Assembly (NCBI RefSeq): GCF_001517935.1
Contig: NZ_LOQF01000002.1
Coordinates: forward strand, 118,206-182,205
Direction of reading: 5' to 3'
Origin: Sneathia sanguinegens
Lineage (GTDB): Bacteria > Fusobacteriota > Fusobacteriia > Fusobacteriales > Leptotrichiaceae
DNA length: 64,000 bases
This document shows positions 26,078 to 40,453 of the stretch, in pieces. The translations under genes and the position numbers were made by a program. Position 1 is the stretch's first letter. Each line of letters begins with the position of its first letter. Below the pieces are notes generated by a model, which was not told the DNA's origin, searched no databases, and worked only from the letters and a program-made list of their open reading frames with translations.

Positions 26078-29000
26078 TTAAAATTCAAATTTAACTCCAG
26101 CACTTACTCCATGTGTTTTAAGATTCTTTCCTTGATATGACACATTTATTTCAATATTATCTTTTGCCTTAGCTCTTAAATCAACACCGTATTTTACATA
26201 ATTATCTTCTAATTTCAATCCTTCAATTTCATTTTGGAAATTATATTCCTTTAAATCTGCCTTTAATTTCAATGTTGGATTTGTTAAATATTTAGTATAT
26301 GACATAAATCCACCTAAATTAAATGTTTCAGACAATTGTGCTCTAACTCTAGCTCCTAATGTCATATTAGCTTTAAAATTAACTTCAGGATCACTTTCAT
26401 AACCTAATTCTGTATTTTCATCAAAACCACCACGTAAATAAGTTATAAAGTTAGTTCCTACAAAAGGTTCTATTGATACATTTTTAGGTAAATTGAACTT
26501 ATATCCACCTTCAAGATTAATATTAGCTACTAAATCACTTGAATTTATTTCTTTTGTTTCTTTTTCTTCTTTTGTTCCTTTGTCTATGATAACTTTGATA
26601 ACCTGTTTATCAAGATAATCTATTCCTAATATTCCTGATACATATCCATTATTATAGTCAAATTTATCATAAAAACTTAAACCAAAATTATTTGCACTTG
26701 CCTTACCTTGTATATATTCTTGTTTTACACCATATTCAAGCTTAAGAGGTATTTTATAATCTTGTAAAATATTATTTGTATAATTAAAGCCTAAACCTAT
26801 TGTATTATGTTTTGTTGTATAATCAAAGCCTAAATTAAATCCATTTGTAAAGATTCTCTTATCTCCTGATTCTTTACTTAATTTAAATTTAGTTTGATTT
26901 ATAACATTAAAGTATACATCAAATTTATTTGCCTTACCTTTAGTAACCAATCTTTCATTTATTTTACTATTTTTTAGATCTACTAATTCATAACCTAGTA
27001 ATTCTGAATTTACCATTGCCTTATTATCGATTTTTTCTTCATCTTCAATTGTAAACCATGAAGTATCATTTAATTTTACTAAATCTTTATCTTTTTTAAG
27101 TTTAGCCATTATTTTATTAACTGTTTTCATACTTTCAGGATTTACTACTTTTCTTACTAATTTAGCTTCTAACATAACATGATCTTTATCTTTATCAATA
27201 TCATGTTTTTCAATTACTAAATCAACATAAGGTGTTATACTTGTTGTTCCTAATTTAACTTTATATAATTGTTTTTTGTCAAGTTTCTTTACTTCTAATA
27301 TTGATTTTTCACTCTTTTGTTCTTCACCTTCTTTAAATGTTTCACCAGGTTTTAATTGTATTAAATTATTAAATATTGCAACACCTTTTTTTCTAAATAT
27401 GTCAAAATCAAATAAATCTGTTTTTGATAAATCTAATTCATCAATACTTAATTTTGCAAAAGTTGCTATCTTAGTTTTAGAAGTTGAATAAGGTACATAT
27501 TTTGCATTAATTCTATCTGATTCTGAATATGAGTACAATTCTCCCTTATTAGTAATATCAGCTGTTATACTAGAAGTATATGGAACATTACCATTATATA
27601 TTGAGAAATATATATATTCTAAAGTTCGCATATCTAATTTTAATTTTGCATTTTCACTTACTGTTATTGGTGATGCATAACCTCCACTTAAAACTAAAGT
27701 TCCTTCTTTTACAGTTGTTGGTGCTTTAAATTCTCCAGCACCTCTTATTATTAAAGTACCATTACCTTTCTTTTCCAAACCTGAATCTACGAATAAATCT
27801 TTTTCTTTTTCATCTAAAGTATTCCAATATTTTTCAAATTTAGGTAAGAATTCATTATAGATTTGTTCTTTCTTATATCCTAATTTCATTAAAGTATCCA
27901 TCAAATTCTTATTTTCTGGTGCTTTATCAAATTTATCAGATAAAACATAATCTTTATCTAAACCTGATACTAGATTCAATATTCTTGCTTCATTTAATTT
28001 TAAATTACTTTCTTTTTCTCTAGTACCTGCATAGATATATTTATTAAATCCACCATCTATTTTTAAATTTTGGAATTCATAAGTTCCATATGGTATGTCT
28101 GCAACGAAGTCCTTATCTCCTGTTTCCATAGTCAAGGCTTTAACAAATCTTCCAGGTCCTAATAGAGCCATTTCTTTATTAACAATACCCCAACCAATTA
28201 CATCATCAACACCATATTTACCTACCCATTCACCGTCACTATTTTTTCTAAAGTCATCAGTAGCTGAAGTGAATATAGTTTGTTTTATTTGATGAGCTGT
28301 CATCCAAGGGAATTTAGTACCAACTTCTCCAGCTATAGCTGTAACTCTTGGTGCTGCAAAACTTGACCCTGCTATTATTGGATTTGATCCATAATAGTGA
28401 TTATTTGTTATATAGTCATCATCCCGTCTTCCATTAAAATCAAAATCTTTATTATATTTCTTATCTTCTTCAGTAAATTTCTTAGTATATGCATAATTTC
28501 CTATTGCTGCTACTGACCATAATTTTGCTCTACCTGCTCTTGAGAATGAAAATACATTTCGTCTTCCATCAGGATCTTTTACTACATTTGAAATAGGTCT
28601 ACCTAGTGGATCTTTTTCATAATTTTTTGGATCTCCCAAAGCTACCACATTATCTATACTTCTTATTTCAGCATTTATTTCATCTACAAAGCCTCTTGGA
28701 TATTTAGAAGGATTCTTTTCTACATTCTTCTTTAATTCTTTTAAAGTTTGATAATAGTCTAACATTCCTGCTGCGAACATTTTTAATCTCATCATAAATA
28801 CACCATTAGATGCATTTAATCTATATAATGGTGATATATCATCTTCTGAGAAAGTACTTGTAAGTTCTGCAGGTCCTAATCCAACTACACTTATGATATT
28901 TTTTCTATATCCTGGATCATATTTATATTCTCTACCTTCTTCTTTAGCCTTTTCTTTTTCCATTTCTTCTAAATACAATGGTCTATCAGCAAAGGTATTA

Positions 29001-31507
29001 GAATATTTTTTATTTGGGTCTTGATATAGAGTTTTCTTTCCATTTTCATTAAAGTGTACTAAATCAACATCTGTACTATCACTATTATTTCTACTATTAG
29101 ATGCAGCAACAACGAATAGTACATCATTATTAGCATTAGTTAATTCTTGTGAAATTGAATTAAATGCATTTTTAATACTTAACATTCTCAAATCAAGTAA
29201 TTTTTGGTAATCATCTAAATCTATCTTATCTCTTGAATTAAAATAATCTACCATATTAGGTATACCTAATTCTCCTGCTTCATCGTCACTATAATTTTTA
29301 AGATACATTTTATCTAATTTATGTAACCAAATTTTAACAGCTGTTCTAAAGTCTGGATTTGTATTATATGCTTCTACTGCTTTTTTCTTATCTTCAAGGC
29401 TCATATTTTTAATATCTAAATAGTCATCTATAGTTTTATCACTACCATATGACATATTAATAGCCTTAATATTTTTATTTTCTTCAAGCATTCTAGCTAT
29501 ATATTTACCAGAATTTCTAGTTAAGGATCCAGTATCTTTGTCACCTATTGCAACAGTTGCAAAATGTAAATCTGTATATCCTAATTTTTCAGTTTCAGGA
29601 ATATTTATCATTTCTTCATATAGAGGATACATCTCATTATATTTTTCTAATAACTCTTTATTATTTTTTACCCTCATTTTTTCTATTCTTATCAATCTTC
29701 TTTTAGTACTTTCTTTTTGCTTTTCTTCTTGATCCTTTTTTTGCTCTGGTGTAAAAGAGGGTCCCCAAGGGTTTTCTTCAGGAACTTTAATTGGCTTTTC
29801 ATCTTCTTTTAAAGTTTCCTCAAATTTACTATACTCTGCTACCATTTTCTTTTTAAATGCTTCATATTCTTTTGGATAGTCTTTACAGAATTTACGTGAA
29901 CTTTTCTTATCAAATTTCTTTTCTTTTGCATAACTTTCAAATTGTTGTTCATATATACCTTCTTTTAAATCCTCATCTTCCAAGTTAGCTAAACGATATT
30001 GAGTATAAAGTTCTATTGATCTTACTGCTGCTTCCCTTATTTTTCCTTCTAATTTAGCTATTTTAGGTGCTGCAACCTTATTATCTTTACCTACTAACAT
30101 AACTAAAATTTTCTTTAATTCTAGGAATTTTTCTTTTAATGGATTTAATTGATCGTCATAGTCTATAACACTTAATTTATGGGTAGGTGTTTCTTTAAAT
30201 AAAATAGGTGTTAATAATTGTTTTTTAACAGTATCATGGCTATATAGAACTGCTCTTAATGTATATGAATTTCCTAATGAAAGTTCATCTATCATTGATC
30301 CTATAACTGTAACTCCATGTTCTCTTCTCAAACCTTTGTCCTTAGGATCAGGAGCTGGAGAACTGTCTGTTTCTTTTGGCAAGTATCTTACCATTCTTGC
30401 TTCAACTTCTGGAGAAGCATCAAAGAAAGTTCCATCAACTACACCTACTGTTGTTCCAGGAAAAGCAACATAAGCTTTTTCTTTCTTTTCAAAAATTACA
30501 ACTCCATCCTTAACTATTTTTCTTACAACATCATGTTTACCAACTACATTTTTATTATTATCTAAAATTTCAGTTACAAATTGTAATTTAGTATTAGGGT
30601 CTTTTTCTTTTTCATATTTTGTAATTTTTTCTACTAATTCTGGATTAAATCCTCCAGTAACACTTTTACCATCTTCAGAAAATTTCAAAGTTTGCTTGTC
30701 TAAATTACTTAATAATTCCCCATAGTTATCTCTAAAGTCACTTAATTTTGTTCCAAAATCTACATATACTTCTTTTATACTTGATTCATCACCATTTGTA
30801 TATGTTTTAACCTTAACTTTTTTTCTACCTATAACATCATCTTCATCGTGATATTTATCTGCTCCAAAGTACATAGAGTAATTAAATGGTACAATTTTAC
30901 CGTCTTTATCTTTCTTGAATTCATCAGTAAATCCACCATTGTATGTTAATACTGTATGTCTAACTCTTCCATTATCAGATCCTTTTTTCAAATCTTTATA
31001 TCTTACACCATCTTCTGGTTCTGGCAATTCTTTTATTTTTGCAACTTGATTTAATTGAAGATCTCGAGTTTTTCCATCATTATCTTCTAATCTAACAAAT
31101 ACTGCTAATTGATCTAAGAATGTTACAATTTTTTTACCATCTTTTTCTTCAACTTTGTATTTTCCTTCAACATTTTTATATTTTGTATCATCTTTATCTA
31201 CAATCTTTGTTGGATTAGCTGTATACATACATAATATTTTAACTTGATCATTTATATATGCATTATCTCCAGTTATATTTATCTTTTCACCTTTGTAAAA
31301 ATAGTTTCCATTATATGTGAAATCTTTTGCCTTTATCTTAGACATATCATCATAATCAGAACTTACTCTTGCTGCTATAAAATCGGTAGGCCCGTTATAA
31401 ATTAAGCTGTTTGCTTCCTTTGGTTTTAACAATTCTTTATCAAGAGTTCCACAAGAAACTAATGACATTAAACCTAGCGATATTAATATACTTTTTTTAA
31501 TCTTCAT
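26078..31507 (-). CDS. Autotransporter subtilisin-like serine protease with inserted domain
   Basis: 1809 residues. The signal peptide ends in a lipobox-like LVSC (Cys19), so it may be lipidated. An S8 peptidase follows: Asp358 in VGVVDGTFF, His397 in REHGVTVIGSM, substrate strand AINMSYG (Ser686), oxyanion Asn804 in VVAASNS and Ser1049 in AGSSFAAPRV. The His-to-substrate-strand distance is about 290 residues, against about 60 in subtilisin, because a charged helical block (about 440-660) is inserted. An autotransporter-repeat-like segment (GNGTLIIRGAG, about 1245-1275) leads to a C-terminal barrel (about 1555-1809) ending VKFEF. Ribosome-binding site AGGAGG is clear. Likely a surface protease of the fusobacterial autotransporter type; substrates unknown. 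Confidence 0.85.
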   Translation of the reverse strand: MKIKKSILISLGLMSLVSCGTLDKELLKPKEANSLIYNGPTDFIAARVSSDYDDMSKIKAKDFTYNGNYFYKGEKINITGDNAYINDQVKILCMYTANPTKIVDKDDTKYKNVEGKYKVEEKDGKKIVTFLDQLAVFVRLEDNDGKTRDLQLNQVAKIKELPEPEDGVRYKDLKKGSDNGRVRHTVLTYNGGFTDEFKKDKDGKIVPFNYSMYFGADKYHDEDDVIGRKKVKVKTYTNGDESSIKEVYVDFGTKLSDFRDNYGELLSNLDKQTLKFSEDGKSVTGGFNPELVEKITKYEKEKDPNTKLQFVTEILDNNKNVVGKHDVVRKIVKDGVVIFEKKEKAYVAFPGTTVGVVDGTFFDASPEVEARMVRYLPKETDSSPAPDPKDKGLRREHGVTVIGSMIDELSLGNSYTLRAVLYSHDTVKKQLLTPILFKETPTHKLSVIDYDDQLNPLKEKFLELKKILVMLVGKDNKVAAPKIAKLEGKIREAAVRSIELYTQYRLANLEDEDLKEGIYEQQFESYAKEKKFDKKSSRKFCKDYPKEYEAFKKKMVAEYSKFEETLKEDEKPIKVPEENPWGPSFTPEQKKDQEEKQKESTKRRLIRIEKMRVKNNKELLEKYNEMYPLYEEMINIPETEKLGYTDLHFATVAIGDKDTGSLTRNSGKYIARMLEENKNIKAINMSYGSDKTIDDYLDIKNMSLEDKKKAVEAYNTNPDFRTAVKIWLHKLDKMYLKNYSDDEAGELGIPNMVDYFNSRDKIDLDDYQKLLDLRMLSIKNAFNSISQELTNANNDVLFVVAASNSRNNSDSTDVDLVHFNENGKKTLYQDPNKKYSNTFADRPLYLEEMEKEKAKEEGREYKYDPGYRKNIISVVGLGPAELTSTFSEDDISPLYRLNASNGVFMMRLKMFAAGMLDYYQTLKELKKNVEKNPSKYPRGFVDEINAEIRSIDNVVALGDPKNYEKDPLGRPISNVVKDPDGRRNVFSFSRAGRAKLWSVAAIGNYAYTKKFTEEDKKYNKDFDFNGRRDDDYITNNHYYGSNPIIAGSSFAAPRVTAIAGEVGTKFPWMTAHQIKQTIFTSATDDFRKNSDGEWVGKYGVDDVIGWGIVNKEMALLGPGRFVKALTMETGDKDFVADIPYGTYEFQNLKIDGGFNKYIYAGTREKESNLKLNEARILNLVSGLDKDYVLSDKFDKAPENKNLMDTLMKLGYKKEQIYNEFLPKFEKYWNTLDEKEKDLFVDSGLEKKGNGTLIIRGAGEFKAPTTVKEGTLVLSGGYASPITVSENAKLKLDMRTLEYIYFSIYNGNVPYTSSITADITNKGELYSYSESDRINAKYVPYSTSKTKIATFAKLSIDELDLSKTDLFDFDIFRKKGVAIFNNLIQLKPGETFKEGEEQKSEKSILEVKKLDKKQLYKVKLGTTSITPYVDLVIEKHDIDKDKDHVMLEAKLVRKVVNPESMKTVNKIMAKLKKDKDLVKLNDTSWFTIEDEEKIDNKAMVNSELLGYELVDLKNSKINERLVTKGKANKFDVYFNVINQTKFKLSKESGDKRIFTNGFNLGFDYTTKHNTIGLGFNYTNNILQDYKIPLKLEYGVKQEYIQGKASANNFGLSFYDKFDYNNGYVSGILGIDYLDKQVIKVIIDKGTKEEKETKEINSSDLVANINLEGGYKFNLPKNVSIEPFVGTNFITYLRGGFDENTELGYESDPEVNFKANMTLGARVRAQLSETFNLGGFMSYTKYLTNPTLKLKADLKEYNFQNEIEGLKLEDNYVKYGVDLRAKAKDNIEINVSYQGKNLKTHGVSAGVKFEF

Positions 31508-31516
31508 GTTTTCCTC

Positions 31517-33577
31517 CTACCATCTATATTCCAAGTTTAGTTTTACAGTTGGACTTAAACTTCTAAATCCAAAACTTTTTTCTATATAATCAAATGAATT
31601 TTTATCTGGTCTTCCTTCTTTTTGTATTGGATTTATTACTTTTCTTTCAAATTTTAACTTTGTTCCAAAACTTGTACTCAATATTAATTTTTCTATAAAT
31701 TTATATTTTAATTCAATGCTAGGATTAAGTTCAATACTTCCTCCAACATTATATTTAATATTTCTATAGTCAGATATTTCTGGTTTTACAAGATTAGAAG
31801 CTTTTTTATTCAAACCATATGTAGTTAATACATTATTTCTTAAAGCAAATAATTCTAATTTTGTATTAAGATCTACACTAGGTTTTATTGTTAATTTATC
31901 ATTTAATTTCTTTTCATAACTTAATGTGGTATTAGCTGTAAATCTATTAATTATATATTGAAAATCTGATTTTCCATTAAATATAAATGGAGTATGTTTT
32001 CTATGAATAGTTATAATTGACTTTCCTACTTCTTTTCTATCTTGATTTAAATTAACATTAAATTTCATCTTATTTTCAAAACCTAAAGTTGTTTTCAAAT
32101 TTAAATTTTTTATAGGATCATAATTTAATGTAGCATTCAATTTTAAATTTTCAGTATAATTATCTGCACCAATTACAGTTTTTTCTGATGTTAAATCTAG
32201 CTTATTTTTTGCAACAAATTCAAGATTTAACTTGTCATTAATTTTATGATTTACCTTAATATCTGCATCTAATTTGGTATTTGTAACACCTAAATATTTA
32301 TGTATAATTGGTATTTCAAATTTATTTTCAATTTTACCTTCTAACTTAGTATTTTTATTAAATTCTTTTTTTACACTCAATTTTGTTTCACTTTTTAAAT
32401 TATGCTTTGCATTCTTTAAATTAGTCAAAAATGGTTGAGTTGTTAGGTCAAATCTATAACCATATCTTCCTTCATATTTTATACCATCTTTATCATAATC
32501 TAATTTTAAATTTAAACCTTGTTTTAAATTAGCCCACATTCCTTTATTTGGCATTAGTTTTGAATCTCTTGTATAAAATTTAGCTTCTCTAATTTGAGAT
32601 TCTACTTCAAGTTCAGGTCCTAATTTAAGTCCATTGTTCAATTCTTTTTCATAAGCAAATTTTACATTTGGTGTTATTAAACTATATATATTTCTTACTT
32701 TTGTTTTTTCCTTGCTGCCTTTTTGGAAATAGTGCAACATGTTATTATCAAAACTGAATTTTAAATTTGTCTTTTTATCAACCTTATAAGTTGTTTCAAA
32801 ATTAAGATTATGTTCTATTCTTTTTACATAATTTTTATCCCAAAAATCTGGATATTCTGGTAATTCAGTTTTAAATGTGTCAAAAGGCTTTGAACCAAAA
32901 TTCAAATCACAAGTAAAATCATATTTACCAGATAGATTAAACTTATCATTTACATCTCCATCAGCCTTAACATCATATTTAAAGTAAGCTTCATCCTTAT
33001 CAAAAGTATCTAATTGATTAGCTTTATACTTTATATTTGCGTCAAAATTAACTTTCTTATTAATCTTTCCACTCAAATTTGTATCAAATAGGATATTTCC
33101 AGCTATTTGCTTTTGTTCATCTTCAACATATTCTGATACTGTTTTATTATCTTTTTTGAACATATCTTTATCTGGATAATATTCTATCTTTGACTTTGAT
33201 TTCAAGCCAAAAAATTCTGGTGAAGTATATGATAAATAAAACTTAGACATCAAATCGTGATTTTTATCATGATTTTTATCATCTTTAGAATGTTTTTTAT
33301 CATTATCCCAATCATTTAGTCTAGCATTACTTCTTTTTGATTTAATTGATCCTCCAAAATCAAGACCATATTCCTTAAATTTCATATTGAAATCTAATAA
33401 ATTTGCTTCATATAATGTTTTACTATATAAGAAATTAATTTCATCAATATTTTTTTCTTCGTCTTTAACAACAGGAGCAAATTCAGGTTCTATTTTTATA
33501 CCTGTTTTTACATAGCCTTCATGTGCAAAACCTGCACAAGTAATAAGCGATGCAAGAAATAAAAATGTTTTTTTCAT
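31517..33577 (-). CDS. Large outer-membrane beta-barrel protein, unknown function
   Basis: 686 residues. The start at ATG 33577 (MKKTFLFLASLITCAGFAHE) has AGGAGG 7 nt upstream and a cleavable signal peptide. The rest is almost wholly alternating beta strands with K/N/D-rich turns (LNLEFVAKNKLDL, LNATLNYDPIKNLNLKTTLG), consistent with a wide barrel, and it ends NLEYRW with an aromatic last residue. A charged His/Asp/Lys stretch (KNHDKNHD, about 95-110) may bind metal or face the surface. No family recognised. First gene of the operon with the autotransporter, 9 nt upstream of it. Confidence 0.7.
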   Translation of the reverse strand: MKKTFLFLASLITCAGFAHEGYVKTGIKIEPEFAPVVKDEEKNIDEINFLYSKTLYEANLLDFNMKFKEYGLDFGGSIKSKRSNARLNDWDNDKKHSKDDKNHDKNHDLMSKFYLSYTSPEFFGLKSKSKIEYYPDKDMFKKDNKTVSEYVEDEQKQIAGNILFDTNLSGKINKKVNFDANIKYKANQLDTFDKDEAYFKYDVKADGDVNDKFNLSGKYDFTCDLNFGSKPFDTFKTELPEYPDFWDKNYVKRIEHNLNFETTYKVDKKTNLKFSFDNNMLHYFQKGSKEKTKVRNIYSLITPNVKFAYEKELNNGLKLGPELEVESQIREAKFYTRDSKLMPNKGMWANLKQGLNLKLDYDKDGIKYEGRYGYRFDLTTQPFLTNLKNAKHNLKSETKLSVKKEFNKNTKLEGKIENKFEIPIIHKYLGVTNTKLDADIKVNHKINDKLNLEFVAKNKLDLTSEKTVIGADNYTENLKLNATLNYDPIKNLNLKTTLGFENKMKFNVNLNQDRKEVGKSIITIHRKHTPFIFNGKSDFQYIINRFTANTTLSYEKKLNDKLTIKPSVDLNTKLELFALRNNVLTTYGLNKKASNLVKPEISDYRNIKYNVGGSIELNPSIELKYKFIEKLILSTSFGTKLKFERKVINPIQKEGRPDKNSFDYIEKSFGFRSLSPTVKLNLEYRW

Positions 33578-33612
33578 ATATGTCCTCCTATACATACTTA
33601 ATGTTATGTATA

Positions 33613-33641
33613 ATGATATACTTCAAGTCCTTATTTGTCAA
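33613..33641 (-). promoter_or_regulatory. Promoter of the surface-protein operon
   Basis: Minus-strand TTGACA (33636-33641), 17 nt, TATCAT (33613-33618), about 35 nt before the first gene. The remaining 140 nt up to the PfkB gene hold only an AT-rich imperfect hairpin (GAAAATA / TATTTTC, 33738-33768) that may terminate the kinase gene. Confidence 0.65.
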
Positions 33642-33784
33642 CAATTTCAACTATATATTTTTTTTATGCTATTATTAATTTTATTTATGTTTCAAATATT
33701 TTAAGCTAAATTCGATTATTGTTTAAATAAAGAAAAAGAAAATAAACAAATTAAGTCTATTTTCTTTTTATAATTGTTTGCTTT

Positions 33785-34735
33785 TTATTTATGCTTTACA
33801 ATAAAATTTTCAAGTTGTTTTCTATTAGGATAGCCTTCATTATCACCATGAACTTGTACAGCCATAGCACCTATTGCACAAGCTCTTTTAACACAAGAGT
33901 GTATATCTAAATTTTCAATAACACCTGAAATTATTCCAACTGCAAAGCCATCTCCTGCACCTACGGTATCTATTACATTTTTCACTTTATATGTTTCAAA
34001 TTTTTCAATAGCTTTACCTCTTTCTTTAACATAAACAGTTTTAGATCCGTCTTTTATAATAACAATTTTCAATGTATCGCTATTTTTAAAATAGTATTCA
34101 AATATTTCTTCCACCTTATTAAGACCTGTCAATTTTCTTGCTTCTTTTAAGCCCGGAAGTAATATACTTGCCTTTAAAGATAAACTATTTATTGTTTTTA
34201 ACATATATTCTTCACTTTCCCAAAGACTTTCTCTTAAATTAGGGTCAAAACTAAGTAAAATATTTTTTTCTTTTGCTATATCAGTAAGCTTATTTGCTAT
34301 TTTTTCAGCTTCTTTAGATATACCTGCAAAAATTCCTGTCAAATGTATTAAATCTATTTTTGAAAAATCTATTTTGTCCAATAATGAAATATCATATTTG
34401 CTAGCTGCTGAATTTTTTCTATAATATTCTATCCCTGGATCATTATTGCTAACATATTCTTTAAAATAAAATCCAGTTCTATATCTTTTATCAACATTGA
34501 TATATTTATTATCTATTCCAAATTCTTTAACTTCATTTATAATATATTCTCCAATAAAGTCTTTTCCAACTTGACTTATATAACTAACTTCATGCCCTAA
34601 TCTTGACAAACCTATTGCAACATTCAATTCTGCTCCAGCTATATATTTTGTAAAATGTTGTGCTTGCGATAAACTCTTATCTAAATCCATGGAAGCAAAA
34701 ACTACCAAGGGTTCACCTATTGTTAAAACTTTCAT
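33785..34735 (-). CDS. PfkB-family sugar kinase (2-dehydro-3-deoxygluconokinase-like)
   Basis: A 316-residue ribokinase-fold kinase. The start at ATG 34735 (MKVLTIGEPLVVF) has AGGAGG 4 nt upstream; the longer frame start lacks a site. Family motifs: GAELNVAIGLSRLG at about 34-47 and the catalytic NVIDTVGAGDGFAVGI at about 255-270. FDPNLRESLW fits KdgK-type and fructokinase-type members. It phosphorylates a sugar or sugar acid in the cytoplasm; the substrate is inferred from the start MKVLTIGEPLV and the FDPNLR segment only. Monocistronic. Confidence 0.85.
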   Translation of the reverse strand: MKVLTIGEPLVVFASMDLDKSLSQAQHFTKYIAGAELNVAIGLSRLGHEVSYISQVGKDFIGEYIINEVKEFGIDNKYINVDKRYRTGFYFKEYVSNNDPGIEYYRKNSAASKYDISLLDKIDFSKIDLIHLTGIFAGISKEAEKIANKLTDIAKEKNILLSFDPNLRESLWESEEYMLKTINSLSLKASILLPGLKEARKLTGLNKVEEIFEYYFKNSDTLKIVIIKDGSKTVYVKERGKAIEKFETYKVKNVIDTVGAGDGFAVGIISGVIENLDIHSCVKRACAIGAMAVQVHGDNEGYPNRKQLENFIVKHK

Positions 34736-34763
34736 TTTTCCTCCTAAAATCATCATATATTTT

Positions 34764-34792
34764 ATTATATTAAATTTTAAAAAGTATTTCAA
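34764..34792 (-). promoter_or_regulatory. Promoter of the PfkB kinase gene
   Basis: Minus-strand TTGAAA (34787-34792), 17 nt, TATAAT (34764-34769). Confidence 0.7.
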
Positions 34793-34825
34793 TATTTTTA
34801 TAACCCGGTTTAGTAAAAGAGTTAT

Positions 34826-34853
34826 AAAAAGCTGACTCTTTTATTGAGTCAGC
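34826..34853 (-). terminator. Terminator of the LDH-family gene
   Basis: GCTGACTC / GAGTCAGC stem (34831-34838 with 34846-34853) followed by TTTTT on the minus strand. Confidence 0.85.
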
Positions 34854-34858
34854 CTATT

Positions 34859-35779
34859 TTAGAATTTTTCTCTATTTTCTTTCAAAACCTTTTCAGAATT
34901 TTTTAATTTATTCATTTCTTCATCATTTAATTTTAATTCAAGAATTTTTTCAACTCCATTTTTTCCAATTATACATGGTGTTGACAAATAAATATCCTTT
35001 AAACCATATTCTTTGTTCAACAAAGTTGAAACCAAGATAATATCTTTTTTATCTTGAGTAATCGCTGTTATTAAATCACATACTGTTGATCCTATACCAC
35101 ATTGTGTATGTTGTTTTCCATCAATAACTCTCCATGCTCTTTCACGAACCTTATTTTCTACAAAATCTCTTGAAAATTCTTTTGGATTTTGTTTTAAATA
35201 TTCTTCCAAAGTCATATTTTCAACAAATATATTAGACCAAGCTACAAATTGACTTTCACCATGTTCTCCTAATACAACTCCTCTAACTTTCTTAGGATCT
35301 ATATTAAGAATATTTGCCAAAGTAGTATTAAGTCTTGCTGTATCTAATGCTGTTCCTGCACCTATAACTTTTTCTTGTGGGAATCCACTTGTCTTATACA
35401 CAAGATATGCCATAAGATCACAAGGATTTGAAACTACTATAAAGAATCCTTTAAATCCACTAGAAACTATTTTTTTAACATAATCTCTTGTTGCATCTTT
35501 AAATTTTACCCATTCTAATAGTCTATCTCTTATTCCAGACAAATCTCCAGTAGCTAGAACTACTATATCTCTATCAGCCATATCTTCATAAGTTCCAGCA
35601 CTCATTTTAACACTATGCGGATAATACTTATTAGCATCTTCTATATCCATCGCTTGAGCATTTGCTTTTGTTTCATTGATATCACAATATTTAATATCAT
35701 CAACTATACCTAATCTAGCTGCGGTATATCCGACTGCAAAACCTACAGCACCTGCACCTATTATCCCTAATTTAACCAA
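34859..35779 (-). CDS. L-lactate/L-2-hydroxyacid dehydrogenase family enzyme
   Basis: An NAD-dependent 2-hydroxyacid dehydrogenase of the LDH/MDH fold, about 306 residues. NAD site LGIIGAGAVGFAVGYTAA; SNPCD; GTALDTARL (Asp/Arg pair); catalytic His in GEHGESQF. The specificity loop reads ATGDLSGIRDRLLEW: the catalytic Arg is kept, but Leu stands where LDH has Gln and MDH has Arg. That fits L-2-hydroxyisocaproate-type enzymes as well as LDH. The start is probably TTG 35779, because AGGAG directly abuts the ATG at 35788 and lies 9 nt from the TTG. Likely a fermentative NADH sink. Confidence 0.85.
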   Translation of the reverse strand: MVKLGIIGAGAVGFAVGYTAARLGIVDDIKYCDINETKANAQAMDIEDANKYYPHSVKMSAGTYEDMADRDIVVLATGDLSGIRDRLLEWVKFKDATRDYVKKIVSSGFKGFFIVVSNPCDLMAYLVYKTSGFPQEKVIGAGTALDTARLNTTLANILNIDPKKVRGVVLGEHGESQFVAWSNIFVENMTLEEYLKQNPKEFSRDFVENKVRERAWRVIDGKQHTQCGIGSTVCDLITAITQDKKDIILVSTLLNKEYGLKDIYLSTPCIIGKNGVEKILELKLNDEEMNKLKNSEKVLKENREKF

Positions 35780-35818
35780 GACGATCATCTCCTATTTGTA
35801 TATTTTCGTACCAATAGT

Positions 35819-35827
35819 ATTATACCA
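35819..35827 (-). promoter_or_regulatory. Extended -10 promoter of the LDH-family gene
   Basis: Minus-strand TGGTATAAT in the 44-nt gap after pepC. It would let this gene be expressed apart from the iclR-rel-tgt-pepC operon. Confidence 0.5.
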
Positions 35828-35832
35828 TATTT

Positions 35833-40449
<4,617 letters not shown>

Positions 40450-40453
40450 AGCA

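Noticed and set aside
33285..33310. Tandem repeat in the large barrel gene (KNHDKNHD)
   Set aside because: Only two short copies; treated as a charged loop, not a repeat array.
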